A DNA stretch of 64,000 nucleotides from JAJTFW01 sp046330075 (GCA_046330075.1 JAXLTL010000006.1:62001-126000), one strand, 5' to 3'. Positions 36,446 to 46,119 are shown, counted from the stretch's first letter. Numbers and translations are program-made. The notes: generated by a model from the sequence alone, not told the origin.

Positions 36446-36616
36446 TCACAAACTTATAATGCACATACCTTTAGTGCCCGCATCAGTTTTCACTAAAATC
36501 CACTCTCCTTTTTTGCTAATATAGTTCACCTGATCCCCAAGCGTTAACATCTCAAGAGCTTGATACTCGCTTCCCGGACCGTAACTTACATTTAATTCTG
36601 GAGTTATGACAACCAT
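36446..36616 (-). CDS. 56-residue SH3b-like fragment
   Basis: On the minus strand a short frame encodes a sequence with SH3b hallmarks: P-E-L-N-V-S-Y-G-P-G-S-E-Y near the start, then L-T-L-G-D-Q-V, a K-K-G-E-W-I-L-V-K core and G-T-K-G-M-C-I-I-S-L at the end. Normal SH3b domains have G-W-V in place of G-M-C, and a signal peptide is missing. It is probably the last domain of a lost protein, with an in-frame stop eight codons upstream of the ATG. It is probably a remnant rather than a working gene. Confidence 0.5.
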   Translation of the reverse strand: MVVITPELNVSYGPGSEYQALEMLTLGDQVNYISKKGEWILVKTDAGTKGMCIISL

Positions 36617-36659
36617 TTTTAGAGTGCTTACTTTTCATTCAGATGGAGAAGTGCTTGTT

Positions 36660-37427
36660 CTATAAAAAATAAGCATACAATTGCTCCATCGTCAACTGTT
36701 GTTTTTCGTTTCCGGTATAGTCATTTGAAATGGTTCCTTCTTCCATAAAAATCACCCGGTCGCCGTAATCAATACAATCCTTGAGCCGATGCGTAACAAG
36801 CAAAGCGGTGCGTTGCTGTTCCCGGATAATTTTATCGGCCAGCTCCATGATCAGCTCAGAGGAGCGCGGATCCAGCGCCGAGCAGGGTTCGTCCATTAAT
36901 AAAATTTTACAATCATCCATGGTACTCATGAGCAAGGTAAGCGCCTGCCGTTGTCCGCCACTTAAACTGCCCATGGCCCTGTCAAGCCGGTTTTCGAGCC
37001 CCATCCCCAGCTTCGCAATACTATCGGCTACGGAGATACGAAATTCTTTTCCGGTGCCGATACTGAGTCTTTTCGTTTGTGTACGCAAAGCCGCGAGACG
37101 AAAGTTTTCGAGGATGCTCAGCTCCGGCGCTGTCCCCATCAGGGGATTCTGAAAGAGCCGCGCGATGTATCGGCTGCGTTGCCAGTTGGCCAGCCGTGTT
37201 ACGCTTTCTTCCTGCAGATAAATTTCGCCGGCATCCGGAACGAAGGAGCCGGCGATGGCATTCAGCAATGTGCTCTTGCCGGAGCCGTTGGCACCGATAA
37301 CAATCACATATTCTCCTTGCGGAATCTGCAACGATATATCCTGTAAGGCATGAACCGCCGTTCCGGAATCATTTTTCGATGCACCTGCCGGATAAAAGGT
37401 TTTGCTGAGGTGTTCGATACGGATCAT
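36660..37427 (-). CDS. ABC transporter ATP-binding protein (TrpZ-like)
   Basis: The 255-residue ATPase has Walker A G-A-N-G-S-G-K-S-T near residue 46, signature L-S-G-G-Q-R-Q near 150, Walker B I-L-L-M-D-E-P near 174 and the switch His in L-V-T-H-R near 206. It is the last gene of a three-gene operon whose start overlaps the permease stop by 4 bases. With its partners it would form an importer of the TrpXYZ/YtrF-like class; see the binding protein for substrate. Confidence 0.9.
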   Translation of the reverse strand: MIRIEHLSKTFYPAGASKNDSGTAVHALQDISLQIPQGEYVIVIGANGSGKSTLLNAIAGSFVPDAGEIYLQEESVTRLANWQRSRYIARLFQNPLMGTAPELSILENFRLAALRTQTKRLSIGTGKEFRISVADSIAKLGMGLENRLDRAMGSLSGGQRQALTLLMSTMDDCKILLMDEPCSALDPRSSELIMELADKIIREQQRTALLVTHRLKDCIDYGDRVIFMEEGTISNDYTGNEKQQLTMEQLYAYFL

Positions 37428-38296
37428 GCCGGCAGGTTTTTTCGGAAATGTCCGAGTGAGAGAATGGCCAGTACCATCAACGATGTAAACAAGCGGAGAT
37501 ATACCGGATCAGCGCCTGCAGCCAGGGTAACGGCAATGGCTAGCCGGAAAATCACTCCACCAGCCAGTATGGCCAGCAAATGCCAGATCATCTTGCGATG
37601 AATGAGCCTTCCGAAAACGGTTTCGCCGATCATCACGGCACCTAACCCCGATACCACAATGCCTATGCCCATATTGATGTCGGCAAATCCCTGATATTGG
37701 GTGATCAGTGATCCGCTCAATGCGGTGAGTCCGTTGGCAAGGGCCAGGCCTGTGATTTTCATTCGACGGGTGGATATTCCCATTGCCGCGGCCATGTCTT
37801 CATTGTTGCCTGTGGCACGTAAGGCGATACCGAAGTCGGTGCGGAGCAGATAATGGAGAACGGACAAAATCAATAAAGTGAAGAAGGTAATGCTGATGAT
37901 GGTTTTGGATAGGGCAGAACCGAATGGAATAAGCTCAAAGAAATTTCGTATATCCATCAACGGTAGATTCGGTCGGCCCAGCATGATCAGGTTTATGGAA
38001 TACAAGGCTGTCATCACCAGAATGCCGGCAAGCAGTGCATTGATCTTTAACCGGGTATGCAGCAGTCCGCTGGCACTGCCTGCAAGTAATCCTGCAAAAA
38101 GCGAAAGCAGCATGGCTAACAACGGGTGAAGGCTGTTGCTGATGCAGATGGCCGTCACCACTCCGCCAAACGTAAACGATCCGTCGGTGGTAATATCCGG
38201 AATTCGGAATACACGAAGGGAAAGGAAAATGCCGTAGCCGAGTCCGCCATACGCCAGACCCTGAATGATGGCTGTCAGCAGGAAGGAGGCGTTCAT
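37424..38296 (-). CDS. ABC transporter permease (TrpY-like, branched-chain-type fold)
   Basis: The 290-residue protein has about eight to nine membrane helices, with the glycine-rich G-L-A-Y-G-G-L-G-Y-G-I-F-L-S-L-R start and the R-A-T-G-N-N segment typical of the BPD_transp_2 family. It overlaps the binding protein gene upstream and the ATPase downstream by 4 bases each, so the three are translationally coupled. Confidence 0.9.
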   Translation of the reverse strand: MNASFLLTAIIQGLAYGGLGYGIFLSLRVFRIPDITTDGSFTFGGVVTAICISNSLHPLLAMLLSLFAGLLAGSASGLLHTRLKINALLAGILVMTALYSINLIMLGRPNLPLMDIRNFFELIPFGSALSKTIISITFFTLLILSVLHYLLRTDFGIALRATGNNEDMAAAMGISTRRMKITGLALANGLTALSGSLITQYQGFADINMGIGIVVSGLGAVMIGETVFGRLIHRKMIWHLLAILAGGVIFRLAIAVTLAAGADPVYLRLFTSLMVLAILSLGHFRKNLPA

Positions 38297-39267
38297 GGTA
38301 TCAATGTGAAGGCAGAGTCGATGTTGGTCAGGTATGTTATGGCGGCTGAACGTTTCATTAAGCGGTTACGCACCTTCACCATCTCCGGTTGGATACCTTC
38401 TTTTTTTCCGGTTTTCAGATAATGCGCCGCCTGTTGCCCCGATTGATATCCCCATTGGTACATATCGGCACCATAGCTGGCCATTGCTCCGCGTGCTACC
38501 AGACCGGCTTCACTCGTCAGGACCGGCACATGCTTTTCTTCACAGGCTTTCGCAACAGTTTCGAAGGAGGAAAAAATCACATTGTCGGGCAGGGCAAAGA
38601 ATACATCAACCCCTTTGGCCAGCAGCGATTGGGTGATGAGCTGGGTTTCGGATGTGTTGGTTACCGGCATCGCTTCAAGCGTGATTCCTAGCTTTTCGCA
38701 GCCTGCTTTTAAGCGGTTAAGGGCATCTACACTTTGTGATTCCGATTGACTATAGATGGTTCCGGCTTTTTTGGCCGACGGAAACAATGAATGAATCAGC
38801 GTAACAGCAGTATCAATATAATCCAGTGTTTCATACACGCCAAACAGGTTGGCCGGTGCTTTTCCTTCTTTATCAGTAAGTCCTGCTATATCGGGCCGGG
38901 GTGCTACCATCATGAACACCGGAATCTCACGGTTACGCTGTACCGTATTGATGGTGGAAAGAGTGGTGTTGGTGGCGATCAGCTTTGGTTGCTGGGATAC
39001 AATATAGTCAACAGCCTGCAGCAGTGTGGGCTGATCTCCCTGTGCATTGCGGTAAATTACTTCAAGGGTATGCTGCTGTTCACTGTAACCGGAATCTTTC
39101 AATGCATCCATAAATCCTTTGCGTGCTTCGGCAAGTGTGGCATCTTCCACATAATCGATGAATCCGATTACCGGAACTGTTTTTTCCTGTGAACCGGATG
39201 GCGGAGTAGTGCAGGAGGCTGTCAGCAGGATGAATCCAGCCAGGATGTTACGAATGGTAGGGGTCAT
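38293..39267 (-). CDS. ABC transporter substrate-binding lipoprotein (TrpX-like)
   Basis: The 324-residue protein has the lipobox L-T-A-S-C (about residue 19) and an ABC_sub_bind two-lobe fold: V-I-G-F-I-D-Y-V near 34, A-T-N-T-T-L-S-T near 98, and F-A-L-P-D-N-V-I-F-S near 230. Members of this family bind aromatic amino acids or other small molecules. The substrate here cannot be read from sequence, so tryptophan/tyrosine is only the family's best-known case. A TACATTCG -7-like box (39272-39279) lies just before the start. Confidence 0.85.
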   Translation of the reverse strand: MTPTIRNILAGFILLTASCTTPPSGSQEKTVPVIGFIDYVEDATLAEARKGFMDALKDSGYSEQQHTLEVIYRNAQGDQPTLLQAVDYIVSQQPKLIATNTTLSTINTVQRNREIPVFMMVAPRPDIAGLTDKEGKAPANLFGVYETLDYIDTAVTLIHSLFPSAKKAGTIYSQSESQSVDALNRLKAGCEKLGITLEAMPVTNTSETQLITQSLLAKGVDVFFALPDNVIFSSFETVAKACEEKHVPVLTSEAGLVARGAMASYGADMYQWGYQSGQQAAHYLKTGKKEGIQPEMVKVRNRLMKRSAAITYLTNIDSAFTLIP

Positions 39268-39334
39268 GTCACGAATGTATCAATAAAACCAATTCAACGA
39301 TCAATAGTTTTTCATAGACTGCATTTACGGGAGG

Positions 39335-40501
39335 TTATCGGTCTTTAACCGGCTTTTGATTCAGGAAATAAAGGATGCGCATGCTCCAGCTGATGAGTTT
39401 ATAGCTGATCCATTGTCCGGCTTTCTGAAACAGATTGGAGCCACGTGTAACGTCTGCTGAAGTGATGGGAATGCAACGTTCTTCCATCAGACTATATAAC
39501 TCTCTCGTGGTCTGACTGGCAAAAGCATGGTCAAGTACTTCCAGGTTCATTTCTATACTGATGAATTCACTCAGGTGGTTGAGGTTGTGTGAACCGATAC
39601 TGACCCATCGTTTATCCACGACGCAGAGTTTTGCATGCAAAACAGATTCGCGATATTCAAAGATGTTGATTCCCGCCTGAAGTAATTTACTATAGAGATA
39701 GGTCATCGCCGGCTTCATTAAAATTACATCGCTGGTGCGGCTGAGGATGATACTGACTTTTCTGCCTCTCCTTGCTGCGCGAACGAGTATCTTCAGCAAA
39801 CGTCGTGTCGGCACAAAATAACTGGCAACGATGATTATTTCTTTATGGGCTCCGCTTAGCATATGTTTATATGCAGATGAAATTTCATTTCTTCTGCGGA
39901 TCCAGTCATTCACACTGACTCTGACCTGCATCGGAATCGGTTCAGCCGAAGTGTTTTTCAGTTTCTTCAGTTTCCGCAAACCTCTCCTGCTGAATCGTTT
40001 TTGGAAGATCTTCTCGCAGATGGCTGTGATGGGCAGCACTACCGGACCTTCAGCCAGCAGTGCATAGTCGAGCCAGGGCAGTTGCTGATCTGTTCCTCTG
40101 TAGCGGTCAGAAATGTTGATGCCACCTACAAGCGCACGTTTTCCATCTGCAACAACTACTTTATGGTGTAAGCGTCGACCTGCCTGAAAGATACCGGGAA
40201 AAGGCAAGGGTGAGAAAAATCTGAACAGAATATTGTGTCGGGCCATTTCCTCAGGGAACTTGCTGCCGAGACTCATGGAGCCGAATCCATCTGCCACCAC
40301 CTGAACCTTTACACCTCTTTGTGCTGCTTCCTTCAGTGCATCAAGGATTACCAGCCCGGTTTCGTCGACATCAAATATGTAAACCTGCAGATGCAGAAAA
40401 TGTCTGGCCCGCTCAATTACTTCCAGTAAGGCGTCAAAGTACTCTTCACCGCCATGTACCAGTTTTATTTTATTGCCACCGATATAATTCCGGCTATTCA
40501 C
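39335..40501 (-). CDS. Phospholipase D-family protein, cardiolipin synthase ClsB-like
   Basis: The 388-residue protein has two HKD motifs: H-H-K-V-V-V-A-D near residue 117 and H-A-K-L-C-V-V-D near 296, each followed by the G-S/G-x-N segment (G-G-I-N-I-S-D and G-S-H-N-L-N). It lacks the N-terminal membrane spans of ClsA, so it resembles ClsB/YbhO. It would join phosphatidyl groups to make cardiolipin at the inner membrane. Another phosphatidyl-transfer reaction is possible. Confidence 0.85.
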   Translation of the reverse strand: MNSRNYIGGNKIKLVHGGEEYFDALLEVIERARHFLHLQVYIFDVDETGLVILDALKEAAQRGVKVQVVADGFGSMSLGSKFPEEMARHNILFRFFSPLPFPGIFQAGRRLHHKVVVADGKRALVGGINISDRYRGTDQQLPWLDYALLAEGPVVLPITAICEKIFQKRFSRRGLRKLKKLKNTSAEPIPMQVRVSVNDWIRRRNEISSAYKHMLSGAHKEIIIVASYFVPTRRLLKILVRAARRGRKVSIILSRTSDVILMKPAMTYLYSKLLQAGINIFEYRESVLHAKLCVVDKRWVSIGSHNLNHLSEFISIEMNLEVLDHAFASQTTRELYSLMEERCIPITSADVTRGSNLFQKAGQWISYKLISWSMRILYFLNQKPVKDR

Positions 40502-40551
40502 AATCGCCTTGTTTTATGTAAAGATAGGCAATCAGATACGTGAAGTATAAT

Positions 40552-43047
40552 TTATTCGTGAAAGTACACCCGTTTTACACGTTCGGATATTCCGGTGAGC
40601 ACTTCGTAGGGAATAGTACCGGTTTGCTGTGCAAGGTCGATGATGGAAGGTTGTTGCCCGAAAACGACGACTTCGGTTCCTTCTCTCGCAGGAATTCCGG
40701 TAATATCAATCATGGTCATGTCCATACACACGGATCCAACAATCGGTGCGAGTTGTCCCATCACCATCATTTTGCCCGTGCCATTGCCCAGGCGTCGGCT
40801 GAGTCCATCTGCATAGCCAATGCCCACTGTGGCAATGGTCATTTCTTTCTGAGCTACACCCCGTCTGCTGTAACCAACGGTTTCTCCGGGATGAATCTGT
40901 TTGATTTGCGAGATGGTGGTTTTGAGCGTCGCTACCATCTGCATCTGGCGCTGTTCGTTGGGTGTGGCCGCTACTCCATGCAAGCCGATTCCTAAGCGAA
41001 CCATGTCGAATTGTGCTTCGGGAAAACGCAGAATGCCGGATGAGTTGAGGATATGCCGTATCACCGGGTAGTTGAAATGAGAAGTGATGGTTTCACTCAT
41101 CCTTCCGAACAGTCCGATCTGTCCGCGGGTAAAGGCATCATGTTCAGGTTCGTCACTGGCTACCAGATGAGAGAAAACGGAGGCAACTCTTACGTGTTTA
41201 TTGTTCTTCAGCCGGATGATCAGTTCGTTCAGTTCCTCTTCTTCAAATCCCAGCCGGTTCATACCTGTTTCAAGTTCGATGTGAATCGGAAATCTGTTGG
41301 TGAGATGTTCGTTACCGCGTCGCCGTAAGGCATCCGTGAAATGATTCAGGATGCGGAAGCTGTATACTTCTGGTTCCAGCTTATAGCTGATCATGGCGTC
41401 AAAACTCTGCTCCTCGGGATTCATCACCATGATGGGCAGTGTGATGCCTGATTTTCGCAATTCAACTCCTTCATCAGTATAGGCTACAGCCAGATAATCT
41501 GCTCTGTGAAATTGTAATACGTTGGCGATTTCAAAGCTTCCGCTGCCATACGAGAATGCCTTTACCATCACCATGAGTCTGGTTTCTGGTTTCAGCCTTG
41601 ACTTAAACAGGTTCAGGTTATGGATCACTGCATTCAGGTTGATCTCCAGCACTGTTTCATGCGCTTTTTGTTGCAAAGCCCGCGAGATGCGTTCAAATCC
41701 GAAGGAGCGTGCACCCTTGATGAGAATCGTCTCGTTGCCAAAGGCGCCGTAGTTCAGGTCGCGAAGGAAATCTTCCGTATGCTGGAAAAACTGCTTTTCA
41801 CAATTGAAATGATCCTGTTGGCGGGAAATGGCAGCACCGATTCCGATGAGCCGGGATACTCCCTTCTGATTGAGGAGCGCAGCTACCTCTCGGTAGAGTG
41901 CCGTTTCGTCTTTTCCGCTCTGCAGAATATCACTCAGAATTACCGTCCGCCGCTTATGCTGCTTCTGTTGGTTCATGAAATCAAGAGCAATGGTGAGTGA
42001 GCCCAGATCACTGTTGTAGGAATCGTTGATGACAGAACAGTTGTTGATACCTTCTTTCATCTCCAGTCGCATCGCCACGGGACTCAGTAACTCCATCCGC
42101 TGACTGATAATTTCCGGTTTAAAATCGAGGAACAGCATCAATGCCCAGCAATGAATGGCATTCTCAATAGATGCATCGTCGGTAAACGGAATACGGATAC
42201 CTATAAATTCGTTCTTATAGATACCCTGCACTTCCGTTTCATGTTCAAGGCGGTTGATACGTCCTACCTGAAGATCGGCGCGGCTTTTCTTTGACCAGGT
42301 AAATGTTGCTACCTGTTCGCTCAGAATACCACCGTTGACTACAACCTGATGGATATTGGTATAGTCGCGGCAATAAATCAGGCGTGCCGTATCTTTGAAA
42401 AGCCTCAGTTTTTCGGCTATCTTCTCTTCGTGATCGCTGAAATTCTCATCATGTGCTGAACCGATATTTGTAAAGATGCCGATGCTCGGACGGATCATTT
42501 CCTGCAGCCGATCCATTTCTCCAGGTTGGGAAATACCGGCTTCAAAGATGCAAAGGTTGTTTTCCTTTTCAATTTGCCAGACACTCAAAGGAACTCCGAT
42601 CTGCGAATTGTAGCTCTTCGGACTTCGCACAATATTATAATTCTCCCGCAACAGCTGAAATAACCATTCCTTGATAATGGTTTTTCCGTTGCTCCCGGTA
42701 ATGCCAATAACCGGAATGGCGAATTTACGGCGATGCGATGCCGTTAGTTGCTGTAATGCGGTCAGCGGATCCTGAACGAGCAGGTAATTGGCATCGACAC
42801 CGGGCAGGATAGCTTCTTTCCGGCTGATCACAAAATTGCGGACACCGCTCTCGTAAAGTTCAGCTATGAATTCATGGCCGTCACGTCGGTCACCTTTGAT
42901 GGCAAAAAAAAGTGATGCCTCTGCGACAACAACTTTTCTGCTGTCGGTGATCAGGTGGAGGATGCCCGGATGGTCGGGGAGACGGATTTCAGAATCAGCG
43001 TGCAGAATTTCGGCAATCTGCCGTATGCTGTACAGGGTATGGGACAT
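40552..43047 (-). CDS. Bifunctional MurF (UDP-MurNAc-tripeptide:D-Ala-D-Ala ligase)/alanine racemase
   Basis: The 831-residue product fuses two steps of peptidoglycan precursor synthesis. The N-terminal MurF part (about 1-460) carries the ATP loop G-I-T-G-S-N-G-K-T near residue 113 and H-D-E-N near 198. The C-terminal Alr part (about 465-831) has the PLP lysine in M-V-K-A-F-S-Y-G near 497 and the catalytic Tyr region G-Y-S-R-R-G near 715. The fusion makes D-alanine and then adds D-Ala-D-Ala to the precursor. It is a standard arrangement in Bacteroidota. Its start lies 6 bases after the tdk stop. Confidence 0.95.
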   Translation of the reverse strand: MSHTLYSIRQIAEILHADSEIRLPDHPGILHLITDSRKVVVAEASLFFAIKGDRRDGHEFIAELYESGVRNFVISRKEAILPGVDANYLLVQDPLTALQQLTASHRRKFAIPVIGITGSNGKTIIKEWLFQLLRENYNIVRSPKSYNSQIGVPLSVWQIEKENNLCIFEAGISQPGEMDRLQEMIRPSIGIFTNIGSAHDENFSDHEEKIAEKLRLFKDTARLIYCRDYTNIHQVVVNGGILSEQVATFTWSKKSRADLQVGRINRLEHETEVQGIYKNEFIGIRIPFTDDASIENAIHCWALMLFLDFKPEIISQRMELLSPVAMRLEMKEGINNCSVINDSYNSDLGSLTIALDFMNQQKQHKRRTVILSDILQSGKDETALYREVAALLNQKGVSRLIGIGAAISRQQDHFNCEKQFFQHTEDFLRDLNYGAFGNETILIKGARSFGFERISRALQQKAHETVLEINLNAVIHNLNLFKSRLKPETRLMVMVKAFSYGSGSFEIANVLQFHRADYLAVAYTDEGVELRKSGITLPIMVMNPEEQSFDAMISYKLEPEVYSFRILNHFTDALRRRGNEHLTNRFPIHIELETGMNRLGFEEEELNELIIRLKNNKHVRVASVFSHLVASDEPEHDAFTRGQIGLFGRMSETITSHFNYPVIRHILNSSGILRFPEAQFDMVRLGIGLHGVAATPNEQRQMQMVATLKTTISQIKQIHPGETVGYSRRGVAQKEMTIATVGIGYADGLSRRLGNGTGKMMVMGQLAPIVGSVCMDMTMIDITGIPAREGTEVVVFGQQPSIIDLAQQTGTIPYEVLTGISERVKRVYFHE

Positions 43048-43053
43048 GGTCGC

Positions 43054-43656
43054 TTAGGCGGAATGACCTTCCAGCATCACACCTTTCTGCTCCTTCACGA
43101 AACAAGAGCGGCAGAGGGGGATGTAGCTGTCTTTCTCGCCCAGCAAAATTAATGAACCATCGTTCACAATACGGTGGGAATGGGTAGCCAGATCACCACA
43201 GGAGATGCAAATGGCATGCACTTTAGAAATATAATCGGCTATTGCGAGGAGATGGGGCATCGGACCAAACGGTTTGCCGAGGTAATCCATGTCAAGGCCG
43301 GCTACAATCACACGTGTTCCTGCATTGGCCAGGGTTTCGCATACATACGGCAGCTGATCATCAAAAAACTGCGCTTCGTCTATTCCGATAACATCTACTT
43401 CGTGACCTAACAATAAAATATTGGAGCTCGCCGGCACCGGAGTGCTTTGGATGGCGTTTGCATCGTGTGAAACAATATTGCTCTCATCATAACGGACCTC
43501 CATAGAAGGCTTGAAAATCTCTACCTGCTGACGGGCAATTTTGGCGCGTTTGAGCCGGCGGATCAGTTCTTCTGTTTTTCCGGAAAACATACATCCGGCA
43601 ATAACTTCAATCCAGCCTTTTCTAGGTTGATCGCGTTTTGTTTGTTCGAGGAACAT
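43054..43656 (-). CDS. tdk: Thymidine kinase
   Basis: This type II thymidine kinase phosphorylates thymidine with ATP in the salvage pathway. The ATG at 43656 (M-F-L-E-Q-T-K-R-D) is preferred over one seven codons upstream because it matches the usual Bacteroidota N-terminus. The P-loop is G-C-M-F-S-G-K-T (near residue 20), D-E-A-Q-F-F marks Walker B, and zinc-binding cysteines occur in C-I-S-C and C-R-S-C. It is 200 residues, normal size, and shares an operon with murF-alr. Confidence 0.95.
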   Translation of the reverse strand: MFLEQTKRDQPRKGWIEVIAGCMFSGKTEELIRRLKRAKIARQQVEIFKPSMEVRYDESNIVSHDANAIQSTPVPASSNILLLGHEVDVIGIDEAQFFDDQLPYVCETLANAGTRVIVAGLDMDYLGKPFGPMPHLLAIADYISKVHAICISCGDLATHSHRIVNDGSLILLGEKDSYIPLCRSCFVKEQKGVMLEGHSA

Positions 43657-43770
43657 AGGTGTGGGGAGATGAGGCAACTAATTTAATTTATGTATACGGC
43701 GGTTTTGCCAAATTGTTAATAAACCGGGGCTTTCCGTGAAAAAATAGTCGGTTTAAGCCTGCAATCTAAG

Positions 43771-43808
43771 AAAAATAGGCTGCCATCCAACGACAGCAGC
43801 CTATTTTT
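43771..43808. terminator. Bidirectional terminator of the HmuY/TonB-receptor operon and tdk region
   Basis: AAAATAGGCTGC pairs with GCAGCCTATTTT around an 11-nt loop. T runs flank it on the minus strand. It lies 17 bases after the stop of the T9SS HmuY-like gene. Confidence 0.85.
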
Positions 43809-43824
43809 AATGGTGTTTTTTAGT

Positions 43825-45084
43825 TTATTCCACTACAATACGGCTAACCTGTAAGGCATCTCCCTGGCGTACAATTGCCTGATAAATTCCGGATGGAACA
43901 GTACTGAGATCCAGATCAACCGGGTTCAGTCCGGAATTCAGCCACTGAGCGTTTTGAAGGATGATTTTTCCGTTCAAATCCATGATCTGAATGTTTGCAT
44001 TTCCAGGGACTTCAGACTGCAACATCATACGTGTGATGCCGGAAGTTGGATTCGGATATACACCGAATGATTTCAGAGAAGAATTCTCTATAAGTCCGGT
44101 CGCTACAGCAGGCCCTTTTTCAAAGATAAAATTGCCGTTTCCAGAGCCCCCGAAACCGGTAAAGATCATTTTCCAGAGGGAACCGGCTCTGTCCTGCACA
44201 AAGTACACCGTTGAATCTGCAATATCCCAGGAGAAGGTCGCCATGTTGAAGGATTTCCATTCATAGGCGATAGCATTCATGTCATTGGAAAAAGTGTATG
44301 TACCGGGTGTAGTGATTGCCGTGTCTACCGGGTAAGCTTTGGCTACGAAAACGCTGTCGTTTGATAATACTCCGGTTACCATATACGCAATAGGAGTTTG
44401 GGCAAAATACTGGCAGAAGGTAAGGTCCCAGGCATTGTAAACAGGTTCGCGGTCGATGGTTGTGCTGTTTACAATCGAATAATATCCGAAGAATTTATTC
44501 TGGAAGTTTTGTTTGTTCAGTGTGGCTACCACTTCATTGGATCCGTCAAGGTTTGCATAGCGGAAATTGTAAATTCCACTTGTTAAATCATCAATGCGCA
44601 GTTTTCTGACATCGCCGGTTCCGACTTTGATGAAGTAGACAGAGTCACCGGTAATAACATGCGTAATGTAATTGTACACTCCCCATCCCAGATCAAACTG
44701 ATTGGTAACATCGTTTGTCATATTGAATGCTCCGAAATCCCAACTGGTGTCAGTGTTAAATAATTGGTAAGCAGGATTGCTGATGATACCTGTGGTATCA
44801 GCGGAGGTCATGGATGACCATTGAGAAATATCCTTGTTTGCTTTCCAAAGATTTACTCCTCGTTTAGAGTTGATAAGAATAGAAGCAGCATAGCCACGAA
44901 GCTGGAAGGCAAGATCCCAGTCGGTGTTGATGACGTTGGTGACTTCACCGTTCGCCATGCTGTAGAAGGATTGATTAGTATATCCGGGCTGGATGGATAC
45001 CATATCGGATACCATTTGAGCGTGTACTAGCGATGCCATGAAGGTCATGGTAAATGCCAGCAGAACTGTATAGAACTTTTTCAT
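43825..45084 (-). CDS. T9SS-sorted HmuY-like secreted protein
   Basis: The 419-residue protein has a signal peptide ending V-H-A-Q (about residue 23). Two HmuY-like segments follow: T-D-W-D-L-A-F near 54 and N-A-W-D-L-T-F-C-Q-Y near 217 with Y-M-V-T-G-V-L-S-N behind it. A type A sorting domain ends it (V-Y-P-N-P-T-S-G near 345). HmuY proteins capture heme outside the cell. This copy is exported by T9SS rather than lipid-anchored and is the third gene of an operon with a lipoprotein HmuY and a TonB receptor. Heme as ligand is inferred from context; axial ligands cannot be fixed from sequence. Confidence 0.75.
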   Translation of the reverse strand: MKKFYTVLLAFTMTFMASLVHAQMVSDMVSIQPGYTNQSFYSMANGEVTNVINTDWDLAFQLRGYAASILINSKRGVNLWKANKDISQWSSMTSADTTGIISNPAYQLFNTDTSWDFGAFNMTNDVTNQFDLGWGVYNYITHVITGDSVYFIKVGTGDVRKLRIDDLTSGIYNFRYANLDGSNEVVATLNKQNFQNKFFGYYSIVNSTTIDREPVYNAWDLTFCQYFAQTPIAYMVTGVLSNDSVFVAKAYPVDTAITTPGTYTFSNDMNAIAYEWKSFNMATFSWDIADSTVYFVQDRAGSLWKMIFTGFGGSGNGNFIFEKGPAVATGLIENSSLKSFGVYPNPTSGITRMMLQSEVPGNANIQIMDLNGKIILQNAQWLNSGLNPVDLDLSTVPSGIYQAIVRQGDALQVSRIVVE

Positions 45085-45096
45085 TATGTTGGTTGT

Positions 45097-46119
45097 TTAT
45101 AAGCGTTGATATTCGAAGGTCACAGTACCTTTATTTCCTTGTTGATCATAGAAGTCAATCATGCGCATTTTATACATAAATCCCTGATGATCCTTGAGTA
45201 CGAAATAAAGATTCTGGGTAATATGATATTGGCTGGAAGCAAAATCATAGAATTTCCAATCGTAACCTATGATATCGGCACGGGTTGAAAAACTCATATT
45301 TAATGCTTCCGTTGAATGCACTTGTTCGTAAGGGATATAGTTAGGCGTAGAATCCAGTTCCGCCATCACGCCGTTAACAGAATTCCACATATTAACGATG
45401 CCTCCCGTAACAGGGTAAAACCGGTAGGGACTGCTCAGCGGTTCATCAAAATAAACATGAGTGTATTTGGTGAATACAAAATCCCATTCATCTTTAGGCG
45501 GTGCCTGCTGTACAAGCTGTCCGTTATTGTTAAACGAAAAGTACATCAGCGAGTAATCAGGATTTTTAGGAATGGTTAATTCGTTTAATCCTGTGTTGTC
45601 CAGTTTGCAATAGCGCACTTTATAATGCTGGTCGTCGGCTTCTATCACCTGAATTTTACGAAAACGATCGCTGCCGGTATGGTCGATAATGCCGCGATCG
45701 ATAATCATTACTTCGCTTTCGCCGGTAGGTGGAACAGAAGCAGGCTGCCACCATAGTCCAAATGCTGTGCTGTCGCCATCGAGGTGTTCTGCATCAACTC
45801 TCCAGTCGGCACCGGCACTGTCGGCTGCGCTGATAGATGTCGTTCCTGAATGAGAAAGGAACATGTACTTGGCTCCGTTGAGATAAATATGCCGTCCGGT
45901 TGGAGATGCTTCAAAGGCAAGGTCGAAATTCCGGTAGTTGGCGGCGTAAACAGTGTCTTTTGAAAGACTCACGTAAATCTGGTTGTCGTAATTGACACCC
46001 ATCGAAGCTACCATGGTTTTCGAGTTGCCCGGTGCAGGAAGTACAACTGCTTCATCATCTTTTTGGCAAGATGACAAGAGAATTGTGCAGAGGGAAAGAA
46101 CGGTGAATAGCTGTCTCAT
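45097..46119 (-). CDS. HmuY-family lipoprotein
   Basis: The 340-residue protein has the lipobox L-S-S-C (about residue 18). The HmuY signature is strong: D-E-W-D-F-V-F-T-K-Y-T-H near residue 210, then Y-P-V-T-G-G-I-V-N-M-W. A weaker N-terminal half starts with N-F-D-L-A-F-E-A. In Porphyromonas, HmuY sits on the outer membrane and passes heme to the TonB receptor HmuR. Here the start overlaps the receptor's stop by 4 bases, as expected for a matched pair. Confidence 0.85.
   Translation of the reverse strand: MRQLFTVLSLCTILLSSCQKDDEAVVLPAPGNSKTMVASMGVNYDNQIYVSLSKDTVYAANYRNFDLAFEASPTGRHIYLNGAKYMFLSHSGTTSISAADSAGADWRVDAEHLDGDSTAFGLWWQPASVPPTGESEVMIIDRGIIDHTGSDRFRKIQVIEADDQHYKVRYCKLDNTGLNELTIPKNPDYSLMYFSFNNNGQLVQQAPPKDEWDFVFTKYTHVYFDEPLSSPYRFYPVTGGIVNMWNSVNGVMAELDSTPNYIPYEQVHSTEALNMSFSTRADIIGYDWKFYDFASSQYHITQNLYFVLKDHQGFMYKMRMIDFYDQQGNKGTVTFEYQRL

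Noticed and set aside
36660..39267. Assignment of the ABC operon as a proven tryptophan importer
   Set aside because: The family match only gives the class. No residues visible here fix the substrate and no Trp-related genes or T-box-like leader are near.
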